Below are positions 45,277 through 57,435 of a stretch of 64,000 nt of DNA, piece by piece. Position 1 is the first letter of the stretch. Each line of letters opens with the position of its first letter. Position numbers and translations under genes: made by a program. The notes beneath the pieces are model-generated. The model saw only the letters and a program-made list of their open reading frames with translations. It was not told the DNA's origin and ran no database searches. The DNA comes from Adiantum capillus-veneris. Taxonomy: Eukaryota; Streptophyta; Polypodiopsida; Polypodiales; Pteridaceae. Location of the stretch: NCBI GenBank assembly GCA_014529385.2, contig CM043944.1, positions 170,036,740-170,100,739 on the forward strand, given 5' to 3'.

Positions 45277-45355
45277 ACCTCCCACTTAAAGGCGACTGTG
45301 CCTTTAAGCAAGGGAACCTAGTCTAAAGACTACAAAAGGTGAGAGAAAACCGCTC

Positions 45356-47245
45356 TCAACCGATGCCCACTGGCTGGCTATGATCGTGTGCATCCGACTG
45401 TCCTGCTCTCGTGTAAGTCCATACACCATCAGACGTACCACACACGTACTGCAAGTATGTATGCAATACCTGCATATCTCCCTCGTGCACTATGCCATCA
45501 TCAGTCAACAAATGACTGACAACCCCAACTGCAAATGCTCCCACTACAGCTGCGATATCCGGTCTCAAGATCAGCATCTCATACATGAGACCACTGAATG
45601 CCAATGCAATGCTAGCGGGCCCTGCTAGCTCTACGGAGCATGCATCAACATATATATCCCTGGCAATAGGCATCTCTAACTGACAAGGCGTGTCAGCCAC
45701 ATCTATCTCTTGACTGTCCGCAGAAGACGCATCAACCTGTTGTGCAACCTCAGAGCAAACCAGCTGCTCTAGGTGTCTGCTGGAAGACATATCCTGCACA
45801 ACTATATCCCCATGCTCACTGTCAAGCATAGAAAGGAATGACTGCATAATCGCTGACATCTCAGTCTCCTCTGCAATCATCCACTGCAAACATGACCACT
45901 CAATCTGCTGTGACTCACTAGAGCTCTCATGCTCTAACTCCGTATGCATAGACTCTTGCACAACGTCCTCCTGTCGTGACTCACTAGAGCAAGACCGCTC
46001 TACCTGTCTATCCTGCATAGAAGTATCTCGCACAACTGACTCTCTGCTTTGCTCAGTCACTAGCAAAGCATGCATGTCTGATTCTGTCACCTCTCTGTGT
46101 GACTGCTCAAGTCGTGCCCCAACTGTGTGCACAACGAGCTCACTACTCTGCACTCCATGCAAAGTACCCTGCAACCCATGAGCAAAAGAGACTCGCCTGC
46201 TCTCTCGCTCTCTACCTGGCTGCGTGATCACAGAGACAACATCGTCTCTCGCGTGATCCACATGCAATGGGTAACCTGTACCACTCCTGGCACCTCTCGC
46301 AATCACTAGCGAACCCAAATGCATCACAAAATCTCGCTCTCGTAGCGAAATCTAACATCCACTATCCCGTAACTGTGTGACTGAGATCAAATCCCGTCTC
46401 AGATCTGGCACATAACGCACATGACGCAGGGTAAATCTCATACCAGTGGGCAAGGACGAACATACATCTCCTGCACCCTCAATGTCATACACAACACCAT
46501 CAGCCATGTGCACACAACCAAGTCTCCCACTAGAAAACGTGCTAAACCACTCACGATGCGACGTGACATGGAAAGTAGCATCTGAATCTAGTAACCAATG
46601 TGAAGACAATGTGCAATCCGATATGCAATCCGTAGACATAAGATTGTCTGAAGACAAGCTAGATGTAAATGTGACATCGCCGTCACAAGCATACTCAATA
46701 ACCACCGTACTGATCTCACTAGCATCTGTCATGCCCAAATCTGCATCACGCATCTATCGCCTCCGTTGTCTCAAACGCCTGAAACATCGACACCTAATGT
46801 GCCCTCTATGTCCACAATGACAACATGTCAAGTCTCTATGCCGTCGAGACTTGCGTGTGGGATCAATCTCTCCCATGGACATAGAAGTGGGACTAGACTC
46901 CCCTGTAGACATGGATGTCGCGTACATAGCATGTAAACTCTGTCATAAAGCATGAGTTGTAGTCTCCCTCGAGACCTGCCAGTAAACAGACTCAACCAGA
47001 TGCAAACGAATCGTAGACATGGCTAACTCATCAAGATCCTGCCAATCATCATCACGCATAGACTTGGGCTTAGCCGATAAACCACGCAAGGGTTTATCCT
47101 GCCCCAAATCTGTCAATGCAACAAGTATATGTTCCTTCCAAGCAACAAAATCTACACCATCAAACTGTGTCAGACCATAATGCTGGAAGTCAAATGAAAA
47201 ATCAGCCATAATGCTCGCAAAAGAGCAACCAACAATGAGTAGCAA
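45356..47245 (-). pseudogene. Copia gag-protease-unknown fusion frame, 630 codons, three stops
   Basis: A single frame from MLLIVGCSFASIMADFSFDF (probably starting at the internal MADFSF) to QPVGIG. Stops occur at 46,943-46,945, 46,754-46,756 and 46,352-46,354, all without frameshift. In order: Copia gag (DGVDFVAWKEHILVALTDLG), zinc knuckle CCHCGHRGHIRCRC (CX2CX4HX4C intact), protease-like HWLLDSDATFHVTSHREW (DSDA instead of DSGA), and the GAG-pre-integrase edge GSLVIARGARSGTGYPLHV. About 300 residues follow that I do not recognise: Ser/Glu/Gln-rich with a more hydrophobic end (AAVVGAFAVGVVSHLL). Integrase, RT and RNase H have been lost between. Confidence 0.8.
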
Positions 47246-48671
47246 ATGTCAACCAAATCAGCCCTAAACTGACTCGAATCGCATCAACAAAAGTCTGCAA
47301 ATATGGCTCAAAACCTGATGCAAAGTTGCACCAATAACCGTGCAAAACCTTGCACAAAATCACAAGTCAATATGACTCAATCGCGCATAAATATCTGACA
47401 AAATTTTGGCAGAGTCTCCTTTGTAATTGGAGCAAAATCTCAACAATAAACCTCAAAGAGACAATAATATATGCCACAATGGCCAATCCGGGAATAAACT
47501 CGACCGGAATCACCTCACAAAGTCATACATATGAGCATACCCGCTCTTGCCGGAGTACCACTCAACGGCACCTCAAATGACATACATGTGAGTGATGATT
47601 GCTGCCAAAATACCTTTCAATCGATGACCAAATGTCTGCCAGATAACTATAGCAACATTTCGCAAAACCTTGCAAGATCTGTCGCTATGCGCAATGCGAA
47701 ATATGGCACACAAGGGCATACACAAGTGACTCCAAACTCCAACCAAATGATGACTGAAAATCACCTGTCAAAGTGGGAGTAAACTCAACCACTAAACTGT
47801 CAAAGAGAAACCTATGGATACGTAGAATCTATGGCGAGAACATGGATAAAATCCAACAGATTTCTTCTATAAATTGAGCCAAATCTCAAATAATCTCAGC
47901 CACAAACAAATACACAAATCCATATATGGCATACATAAACCGCCAAGACCATGGCAACATAGCTCACTCTCGCATGAGTGGCTCTCTGGACAAATTCATA
48001 TCCAAAAACCTGTGTACACCTATGAATTTGCTGGTTGTTGTAGAAAATACTCCGTGTGTGAGGGATATACCAAAAACAGTGTTTTTGGGACCCGAAAGTG
48101 CACAAATAAACCTGCTGCTGTACCTGTTGTAATTCAAAGCATAATTTTAGCAAATAGACATCACCATCGCATCCGGAGCGTGCCAAAACCCTGACCTAGA
48201 CTCCTGGATCATGTAGATCTGACTCTGTATGACGGAGCTACGCAAAAAACTGCGTTTTAGAGCTCGAAAATGGCAAAAACGAGCTGCACACAGTCTTGAA
48301 CCTGCTCCTGCTCCACTCTGCATGATGCAATGTCCTCTCAATGCAAGCTCCAACGCAAGAGCTCTGCCACAACAACATCCAAGCACTCGAATGTCAAGCT
48401 CTCCTCCGCCGAGCACTTCTCTAACGAGCTCCACTGAGCTCAAAAGATCCTCTCACCAAGGAAGCCGCAACCGCCTCCTCGACCAAGCTTGACCACACCA
48501 AGCTCCTAAGCTCCAAAGACAATGCTCCTCAAGCTAAAATCGCTCTCCGTGAAACTCCACAATCGAACTCCACCGTCGAGAGCGAGCGAGCTATCGCCTC
48601 GAAGCTCTCAAAGCCGTCGTGCTCTCCTCGGTCACCGTGACTGTGCACATACGCGCTCCCTCCGCACCTAC
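47246..48671 (-). other. Long non-coding leader of the non-autonomous Copia
   Basis: About 1.4 kb between PBS and gag with only short frames. Recurring words (caaaaccttgca, tggagcaaaatctcaa) suggest old internal duplications. Such a long leader is unusual in Copia and may hold packaging signals; that is inference. Confidence 0.6.
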
Positions 48672-48685
48672 GCTCTGATACTAAT
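48672..48685 (-). other. PBS of the non-autonomous Copia
   Basis: gctctgatactaat on the plus strand, i.e. attagtatcagagc, one change from the initiator-Met tRNA type, directly next to the LTR. Confidence 0.85.
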
Positions 48686-48873
48686 TGAAGGGGATCGGGG
48701 ATCACCACAGACGGAGAGTGAGAGAGAGAGAAGAAGACACACAAACGATGTGGGTGGGGAGACTCAAAGAGTGAGCAGCCCCCTATACACTTATGCTATG
48801 TATATGGTATACAAGTCAGTGGGCGCCCAGACTCTGGGCGGCCGGGCAAGGCACAGACGCCTATACCCCAACA
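48686..48873 (-). repeat. 5' LTR of the non-autonomous Copia (188 bp)
   Basis: It has the same ends and length as 45,089-45,276, with about five substitutions. The PBS lies immediately to the left. Confidence 0.92.
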
Positions 48874-48878
48874 CACGT

Positions 48879-50060
48879 GGCACCTTTGAGGAATGACATC
48901 CATGTTGCATCCGTTTGCCTTGCATGATGAAAAGTTTGCAAGCAGGTTAGGAGCACTTTAGCAATCTACCAACATGATACACGCTAAATCCAGAATTCCT
49001 CAAAGCAATTGAATGGTTGAGGATAATGTTTCCACCATGTATGTTTGTGTGGGTTGGTTATTCGGGTTGGTGGAAACCTGGGGTAGTTGAGCCAAGTGAG
49101 CCTCTTTTGTTGGAGGACAGAATGTTACTGCTAGCTTCTAACTCTTGGTACTGGGCACTACACAAGATCATGTTTGATATGTTTTGGTGCATTTGTATAT
49201 AAAATAAGATACCCGGGGTGTCAGTTTAGCCAGATTTCCAACCATTTTGGATGTGTCAGTGTTGGGTTAGTTTGGAAATCCTTGAGTAGTCTCTCTTTGA
49301 TTTGGAGTACTTCAAACTCTATGAGGGGAAAGGGTACAACTTGCCCTGATTTCATGCCTTATTGATATCAAAAGGTGTGAGGAGGTTGACATTGATGGAG
49401 TGCAGTATCCTCTCTTCCTGCTGCATGGCTTCTTTCCAGATGGTATCAGTATCCTCTTCCACCTACTTCTTTTATGCCACCTCTTCCTCAACACTTAGGT
49501 TTTTGGTTGAGCGAAGGGTCCAGCTTCATCATGAGAAATATCTAGCTCAAGAAGACTGGCCTCTTCGGTGGTAGCTGCTTCAAAGTCGATAAAGTGCAAT
49601 GTGTCTTTGCACATCCTCATGCAAACTGTCTTGATATCCATCTAGATTGCCTTTATGTTGTCTTTGCTTATGTTTGGCAGCTGCTTTAGTTATTTGATTG
49701 TGGGAGTCTTTAATAGTACATTGTGTGCTTCTGTAGTGTATGTGGGTGAGTAAGTTGAACTTCTCATAACTTCCTTCAATCTAATCCTTTGTTGCCAGTT
49801 CTTTGAAGGGATTATTATATAATATATTTTGGTAGGCTATATGGTAACCAAGAAGATTTTCTATCATAAGGTTGAAAAGTGAGGAATCAATTTCAAAGAA
49901 CTCTGTCATGAATGCCTCCTCGAATGTCTGCATTTAGTGAGAGCGCAAAAACATAATTCATGCATACATCCCCATGATTATGTTGCGGCTTGGAATCTCT
50001 TTCTTGAGGTTCCAACATAAGAAATGGGCTCCTTCCAGGAACATTTTCCACGAATGTTAT
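48879..50060 (-). pseudogene. Degenerate extra-ORF remnants of Tat-like elements
   Basis: Without long frames, phrases of the element A ORF are still readable on the minus strand. LTWLNYPRFP (about 49,085-49,115) corresponds to PTWLNYPKLPG. EAMQQEERILHSINVN (about 49,395-49,440) corresponds to EALEWEQRVFKSMTIQ. A second copy of the C-terminal phrase, MQTFEEAFMTEF, lies at about 49,900-49,935. Two C termini (here and at 44,751-45,083) mean that at least two elements contributed. Confidence 0.6.
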
Positions 50061-50699
50061 TTTTTATTGTCTCCCATAGTGATTGTGGTCACGGCTCATC
50101 TACTTCAAGAATTTGATGCATCTACAAGGATTTAACCTCATCTGTTGTGTTCATGACAATCCCCATAGTCATGGTTCTATCTTGTCCACTTTTGTAGGTT
50201 TGCTTTTGTTTTCAGGATTTTAGCGCAATGTATGAGTAGGTGGTCCCTTTGACAACGGGGATAATAATTTTGTAAGATTTTGGTTTAGAGCTTTTGGCAC
50301 AAATTTAAATGTTTGTATTGTGTGCTCAAATAGGCTTATTGTACACACACAAGAATGATCCCAAACAAACAACTTTTTGAAATTATTTTATAGCTCAAGA
50401 GTTCATATTGATATTCTAAATTGTGTGCAAAGTTATATTCATTAAGAAGTTGTTTGGATTCTTTAAGCTAATACATATCATATATCAAAAATTTCTATTA
50501 TGTATACCCATTCTATCCAACAAAAGAATCTTTTATGTACTTTTTTTTAATACATGTGTGTCTTTTCTCGGGTATAACTTTAAGACTAGAGACACAATGT
50601 AGCCTTTCTTCTCATAAATAAGTGTAAGAGTTAATTTCTTTTTGCTAATCTAGATCGAACCACTTTGAATGAAACTGCATCAGAGCATTAATAGTTAAC
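50061..50699. other. No gene recognised
   Basis: AT-rich sequence between extra-ORF and gag remnants, with no domain visible. It is expected to be decayed pol sequence of the same element, but RT motifs cannot be read. Confidence 0.4.
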
Positions 50700-53617
50700 T
50701 TTGAGATCTTATTCTTCTACTGAAGGCTTAGGAGTTTTTAAACTTTCCGGCTATATCGAAGCTCACCTTCTATGAGTTTTTTGTACATCTCCATTCGTTT
50801 AGTTTTGCAGTCAGGATGCGGATAGGCCAAAAGTTTTTGTTCCAAGTTTGGTTGTTCTTCAATATCTCCTCGTAGGGTTGTATCATAGCATCCAAATTCT
50901 CGTTCACCTTTTCCACTAAAACTAATCCACCAGAATCAATCTTCGACTCTTTTGACCCTTTTATATTTGTCTTGCTCTCTTGTTCACATCCAAGTTGTTT
51001 CTTCGTTTGGTTCAATTCCGTTTCCAAAGATGTTTTTACCTTTGACCTCTTTGTTTTCATTTCATCCCATTTGAATTTTCATGATTTCCTTTGAGTCCTA
51101 ACTAACCCATTTTCAAACTTGGTTTGTTCGGGAAGTTTCAATTATCCGCTACAGGTTGATTTTTTGCTGCTTCATGAGCTTGACGTCTAGTCACCACTTT
51201 GACTAGAACTGTTGGCTCCAACTCGGATCCGATCATGTGCATGGTAAAATTCCAATGACATTGATAGTTGCCTTCCCCATGTTGTAAGGATTCTTCGTAC
51301 AGTTCTGAATCAGATGATCTCTCCTACATCCGTCACCTCAAAAAACCCAACAAAAATGTTTGTTGACCTTTATGTGGACAGTCTCGTTGCCTCCATATTC
51401 ATATCATAGGCCCTCTAGTCGGGCTATAGGTGGTGCCCCTATTGGCTGGCATGTCCTAGGAAAATACCCTCTAGGCTTGCAGTTCTAGTTTGATATGAAC
51501 ATGAACATATTTTCATCTATCGTAAATTGATTTCTGGCAGTTTGAGCCATATATGAAGGTTCAATAGCTTCATCAGCTCTAGCCCAAAATGAAGTTTCCT
51601 TAGTGGCATAAGCTACACCCTATGTCTCCCTCACGTGTTTTTCAATAGGCTCCTCATAGTAAACAGTTGGTGGTAGCATCGGTTGAGTTATGAGTGACTT
51701 TGCAAGCTGCACATAACACACAATGGACCTATTATCATGCGGCAAATGTGGTTGTTGTCCCAACACATATTGTGGTTTGTCTCTTCCTTGTATTACGTTG
51801 TTGGGTCCGATCTGATACCTTGGAGGTAGTGGCAATTGTTGTATCGCCGACGGTCCATATGGCCTTTACCTCACATAACTCAGGTTATAGAATCACTCAC
51901 TAGTGTCATCGTTTTTGTATTTCTGCTAGATGGCACACCACTTCAACACTCTTGGAGCATTAACGGTTTGTAGTTGTAGTGGCCTCAGATTGGGGTTTTG
52001 TCTAAAGGTTGGATTCATCCTGCATAGCACTTCTTTGACTAGTTGATCTACATTTTGTGTGATTGAAGGAGGAGCGCTATGTTTTGCAATTGACTCACTG
52101 GTGGTAGAAGAGGCACTGCTGGTGTTCGTCTCTACGTCTTCCATTACCTCGCCGTATGTTTTGCAATTGTCAACCAGGTACAATGCTTCCCTAGTGATTT
52201 GTTTGAATGTTGTGCATGCCTTTAAGTGTAAGTCCTTTTTGAGAGTTTCATTTCTTAGGCCCTCTATAAAGAGAACCGATAACCGATTGTCCTGTGGTAA
52301 CTCTCGCAATGGACATCTTTCAATGTATTGCTTGAAGCAAAGTGAAGCTTCTTTCACCTTTTCATTTTCCTTTTGTTTGAAGGCATAAATTTGAGAAACC
52401 GTGTGGTTCTTCATTCCCCTCTTAGATAATTCCTTGAAAAACTTTCATAAGAGTTGATCAATGTTCATTAAATCTCTACTATTTAGTGGGGGCTGAAACC
52501 AAGCCAACATCATCCCTTCCAATGTCAAACCAAAACCTTCACATTGTGTGTGGAAATCCACTACTTGTTCCACTCTTAAGACTTGCTTAAAAATGAAAAC
52601 ATGTGCGTATGGATCTCTTGATCCATTGTACTTCTTTGACATGCACTTAGCCACTTGATAAGGTCTCATTCTTTGTGTTTCTACTACCGTTCTCATCATT
52701 ATAGGTTATTCTATCATTATATCTCTCACCTCGTAACCACTGGAAGGTGCTCTAGAAGGGGTTTAGTCAGTCACCCTTCCCTCGAGTCTTATGTCCCGTC
52801 TTTTGGTTCTGATGTCCGCACCCTTGTGCTAAAAATTGTGTCTGGAATTTCACTACTTTGATGTGTAGGCATAGAAATCCGGGAATCCAAGGTCTCGATT
52901 CAAAGAGATGTGGTCGACTGAAAGAGTCCCCCACATGAGATTTCAAAGGACTCACTCTCATAGTTTTTGATCATGTTGTTTCTAAGATAGTAGGTATGTG
53001 TATCTTAGGGGTGACATAGTACGAATGGAGTACTCTCCCAAAGTATATATATCCCTCAAGCTTGTTACAGTTCATTGTTGAATACTTTTGACCATACTTG
53101 TCGAACATGACTATCTTCGTATGTCTCTCGACTTCAAACGTGAATATATACAAGTATTTTTGTTCTGTTAACTCCTTTGCATTGGGATCATCACACTTGT
53201 AATAGAGCATTTGCTCTTTGTTATCATACTTATATAAGCGTACATGCATATTGTCGGTGTTGACACAAGTAGCTTCGGCGGCTTCTCCTTAGGCTCTATG
53301 TCAACCTTTTCTTTCATGCCTATTAATCCCCAGTTGTCCACAATAAAGGGATTAATTAAAACTACATACATGTTTCCCTCTTCATTGAAATATCAATCAC
53401 CACTATAATGTACAGCCACTATGAGCTTAAGCTCACTAGGCCTCTCTTCAATTTTGACACAGTAATAATCCATACCGTCCTTATAGATTTGAGCACCCTA
53501 TTCATTTTCAAACTCATATTACATGTGCAAAAGTTTTAGGTTTGGTGCAGGCTATGAAGGTCCCGCTTCCATTTTGGTTTCTTCCTTGAAACTCATGCTT
53601 TTGGATCCCTCAGCCAT
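50700..53617 (-). pseudogene. Gag of a Tat-like element (element D)
   Basis: It starts at MAEGSKSMSFKEETKMEA (53,617). Parts in order: an unrecognised N-terminal region (NMYVVLINPFIVDNWGLIG; KYLYIFTFEVERHTKIVMFD), the gag capsid domain (KYNGSRDPYAHVFIFKQVLR, EGFGLTLEGMMLAWFQPP, then ERCPLRELPQDNRLSVLFIE), a Ser/Thr-rich linker, and SGGLVLVEKVNENLDAMIQP (51,060-50,770). The last phrase matches the gag end of element A. There are several shifts and stops. The capsid domain is the Retrotrans_gag type. Confidence 0.75.
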
Positions 53618-54523
53618 ATAGGTATATAATCTCTCCGAAGAAGTATAAGAAAGACTTTCCTCCAAGATTGGCTCTAAGGTAGGTATGGTCCCTTGATTGA
53701 AACTACCCTCTATTGAAATATGGCTTGATTGGTTTTTAGAAAAAGGGATTCTATTATGGTAAACTTGCTTGATTGCAATACATCAAGAAAATGAAGTTTG
53801 CAGAACCCTGACATGTTACCTTTTATGTTGCACTCAACTCTCCAATCAAAAGAAAATTGCTACAACTCTGACTCACACAACCCGTACAAAAATCATTTGG
53901 TGGCAATAACTTTATAGCCGCTAGGTTAGTCAAAATCTAATGGAATCAAAATTTTATTAAACTTTTGACACAAACTCCTATTTTCCTTGTACATACACAA
54001 ATCAACTCCAAATTGAATTTTGAAAACACCACTATGCTACAAGGGACTAGTGCTAAGTTTGGTACCACTCAGGGATATTTCTGTTGATAGGGGGCCATGG
54101 ATCGCAATCCATGCACCCCGGTGTCAAAATAACCTAAACCTTGGCACATGGGTCTCTCACAGTCTCCTAATCCCTGTTATATGATTTTTTAGGTGGTTTG
54201 ATCCCCCTTAGGTCTCTCAAAGGTCACTTTGTCTGTCTTTTTTGTGATTTTTGGTCTTGATTGACTCTAGCCTTGTTTGACCCTCTTCTTGAACTTTTTT
54301 GGTACCCTTGTTCTTGGATAGATTGTTTATGTTGGTCTCTGCTACAAGGTTGTAAGGTCACAATCCAAAAATCTAGCAAGGAGACATCGATCCCAATTCA
54401 TGTTCCATCATATCTCAACCCCAAACTTGGTCTAGTGGTTACTTGAAGCTATGGAGTCTACCTATCCACTTATTTTTGGATTCACAAACCTTTCTCTTTG
54501 TCAAAAGCAACGTTTTGTGGTTG
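53618..54523 (-). other. 5' leader of element D, part 2
   Basis: Non-coding. It contains a near-perfect dyad atggatcgcaatccat at 54,097-54,112; related dyads occur at 60,652, 60,932 and 61,458 on the far side of the nested element. It ends at the TSD of that element. Confidence 0.55.
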
Positions 54524-54528
54524 CTTGC

Positions 54529-54701
54529 TGTGCGCGTATGTCGCACGTGTCAATGCAAGGAGGAGGCGATGGTGTGTCACTCACCGCTCTACGCTTGCTT
54601 CGTGGAGGATTCCTCGCCGCAAAGAAGAAGGAGCCGCCGCTTTGCTGCGCTCAACCGCTTCGCCGCTGCCGTGCCTTCGTAATGCTCGATCGCCCACTCT
54701 C

Positions 54702-54771
<70 letters not shown>

Positions 54772-55093
54772 GGAGGTGAAGAAGAAGAAGATGGAGATGG
54801 AGATGGAGCAAGAGCACTCTTCTATTGCACAAATGAGAGAATGAGTGGATTTTAGGTTTAGTTGACTTTTATATGAGCTCGCCCCATTCACACTTGGGCG
54901 CCCACGCTTAGCCAACTAATCCCTTGAATGTTCCAGTTAGAGTGATCGCCTCTCATCGACGATCACTCTTACCCTTTTCCTATTGGACCGACAAGCCCAG
55001 TACATGACTCTACAAGTAAATAATACAACGTCCGCCGTAGGTTACAACGTCCGTCGTAGGTGATAGGGTATCCGTGAGCCGTGAGGGTTAACA
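54529..55093 (-). repeat. 3' LTR of the 6,046-bp element (565 bp)
   Basis: tgtgcgcgtatg to gagggttaaca. It contains a compound CT/CA microsatellite (about 54,705-54,770) and a direct repeat acgtccg(c/t)cgtaggt at 55,029 and 55,048. The long frames here run through the microsatellite and are not genes. Confidence 0.9.
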
Positions 55094-55106
55094 TGCCCCC
55101 CTTCCT
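55094..55106 (-). other. Polypurine tract of the 6,046-bp element
   Basis: tgccccccttcct on the plus strand, i.e. aggaaggggggca, immediately before the 3' LTR. Confidence 0.75.
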
Positions 55107-56719
55107 AATGTAGATTCCATCCTCGGAAGCTATTGAGTTGAAGCTCGTTCGTCGAGGTGGAAGAGCATTTGAGATTAATGTCCTTAGCCTTCTTCAATCA
55201 CTGCAAAATCAAACAACATTGGCACTGTAATTGCATTCTCATAAGCAATTAAAAATCATATGCAATTTTAGGCAGACAAATTGATTAGTAACAGAATTTT
55301 AAACAATTTGTCAGCAATAAACATTAAATTGCAATATAATCAAATGCATAAACAGATGTAAAGATAAAAAATTAAACAAGTCTGGGGTCGCTAATTTAAC
55401 GGTCGAAAGGCACTAGAGATCGACTATTAATACCATGGGTAAGCTTCTTAATTTTCTCTGGTCAATTAAGTTGTTTAATCGCGAGAGCCAAGTATTTCAT
55501 GTTCGAGGGTTGACTAGAGGCTATACCTAGAAGACCTTGTAGTTAAGCTACGATAAAAGGAATTTCTCATGAAATCATCGCCTGACTGATTACCTTTTCT
55601 TTGACCCCCCAAAGTCTTTTCACAGTGATTCAATTTTGATGTGTGTGCTTATTTTGTATGCCTTGGGTTTTTTGCTTTTCAAAGAAAAGCGCCCACACTG
55701 GGAACCTCTAGGGCTCTAGTACCATAGGCGATACATGTGAGTGAAGTACCCAATCAAGCTGAGATTTCTCTTCCAGCTTAAGATTTTACAATGTGGCACT
55801 TTGATTTTTTGTTTGTTCATTTTCAGCATTTTAGTTTTGTAACTTTGGGGGGTCATATAACACTGTTACACCTCCCCAGGCTCATCACACTAGTAAACTC
55901 CCTTTATAATACTTAAGCTAAAGGTCAATAGCAACTAAACCCACTAGAAAGCCCTAGTACACTTCACACAATTCTGCTTAAATCGGATTAAGAACCTAAG
56001 TAACCATTGATTATTAGGAAGGCATTCCCCATGGTATTAAGAGAAGATCTCTAACACCTAACTTGGTCAAACTAGCTTAGTCGAACTTGCTTGATTTTTA
56101 AACCTAGACAAGTGATTATGACAAAAAATTACATTGAATTAAATGTTTGATACTAAGCAAATGTGCTGAATATTATGCTACCAATCACAATTAAAGCAGA
56201 CAAACATGGATGCAAAAAACATAAGGGGCAATGCTAATGGACAAGAAACACTTGTTTGTGTTGATGGTCACGCTTGATTTGAAGTGTGAACGAGAGAAAG
56301 ATCCCATGAAGGTCCAAATCCTAACCACAGCAACACATTCCTGTACACACTAGGAAACACAAAGAATACCTCTAGGAGACACATCAATGGGAAAAAGGAA
56401 CTTTGCTAATCACTCAACTCTAAAACAGAAACACTCCTATTGTGATAATCCTACCTACCCTCCATCACTTGAGTGATGAGGATCAAAGGTGTTTGATGGC
56501 ATAGGTTTCTGTTTCAGTGTACAGGATGTGAATGTATAGGTTTAGGTCAATGTTTTGACTTTTATTGTGCATACTCGTTTGCTAATTGCTCTTGCTCTTT
56601 ATTATTTTTGTTTATTGTGAGTATAAGCCTTTATATATACATTCCCTAAGATTGGGAGATTGAGAGGTCAAGGAGGAAGGTTGAGAGGGAAGTGAGTGAA
56701 TGATGACTGTCAGCAAACA
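55107..56719 (-). other. Non-coding, AT-rich block ending in an LTR-like border
   Basis: No coding frames. At 56,713-56,719 it ends gcaaaca, followed by ctccccccttcctt (a second PPT-like tract). A TATA word (tatatataaagg on the minus strand) lies about 80 bases inside. This is the pattern of an LTR start, so a second LTR of about 1.5 kb may be embedded here; its other end is not identified. Confidence 0.45.
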
Positions 56720-56878
56720 CTCCCCCCTTCCTTGGGTAGATCATACCGTTTGAAATGAGATCATCACCCTTTGAAACCAGTCGTTCCACTTGGTAATAGG
56801 TGAGGATTTTTGCCAGTAGTTTTCTCTTACCTTAGGTGCCTCGTCGAGTTGCAAGGGTGGTAAGGTACTCTCCCAGGA

Positions 56879-57435
56879 TCAAACTTGAAGTGGTTCATCA
56901 GGTGATTCGTGAACATTGGGAGGCGTGGATTCCTTTGTAGCTTCATTCAGGTCCACTATTGTAGGTGGAGGATGTGGAGAAGCTTTTACCTCTATGGATG
57001 CATTACATGAGGAGCTAGAAGCTTCATGGGACTCCCCCCTTCCTGAGCTAGGTGGAACAAATTGTTCTTTCTTGGGTACCCAAACTAGCTCTGGAACGGG
57101 TGTGTAGCATTCTGTGATTTTTTTCTTTCCGCGATTGTCGATTCGTTTTGGAGCTACGGGATTGGGCTCACATGGGCCCGGTGACAAGTAAGAGCACAAT
57201 CTACGTTTTGGCACCCAGATTTGATCATTTCCTTGATAGTAGCCTTGGGCTTCCAATAGTCGTTTAGGAATCCAACGCCACGTCTTCTTACATTTCTTGG
57301 AGCGAGTGGTACGTTTCTTACAAGGATTTTGTTTTTTAGCACTAGCTATGGTCGCTAAAGAAGCTTTAGGGACCCACTTGTAAGTTTTCTTCGTTATATT
57401 AGGCTGAGTCTTTGAGTCTTGTTAGAAGCTATATG
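56879..57435 (-). pseudogene. Basic ORF with four W[VI]PK repeats
   Basis: A frame shifted from the protease frame reads QPNITKKTYKWVPKASL, a Lys/Cys-rich stretch (NPCKKRTTRSKKCKKTWRWI), then RWIPKRLLEAQGYYQGND, IWVPKRRLC and LVWVPKKEQFVPP. After that comes a Ser/Pro-rich tail ending ESPDEPLQV. Aromatic-W-(V/I)-P-K occurs four times. I do not assign a function; the Lys/Cys-rich part could bind nucleic acid. Confidence 0.5.

Larger units (their letters stand above)
45084..48878 (-). mobile_element. Non-autonomous Copia element (3,785 bp), TSD CACGT
   Basis: The body is 45,089-48,873; cacgt flanks it at 45,084-45,088 and 48,874-48,878. Both LTRs are 188 bp and differ at about 5 positions (near 97% identity), so the insertion is fairly young. 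Order on the minus strand: LTR, Met-type PBS, a 1.4-kb leader without genes, one 630-codon gag/protease frame with three stops, PPT, LTR. Integrase core, RT and RNase H are absent, so it must depend on another element. Confidence 0.92.

Noticed and set aside
48147-48896. Frames of 87-124 residues on both strands
   Set aside because: They lie in the leader and LTR of the non-autonomous Copia and have low-complexity composition.
54451-54915. Several 80-134 residue frames on both strands
   Set aside because: They run through the CT/CA microsatellite of an LTR; the same frames recur in the paired LTR at 60,055-60,327.
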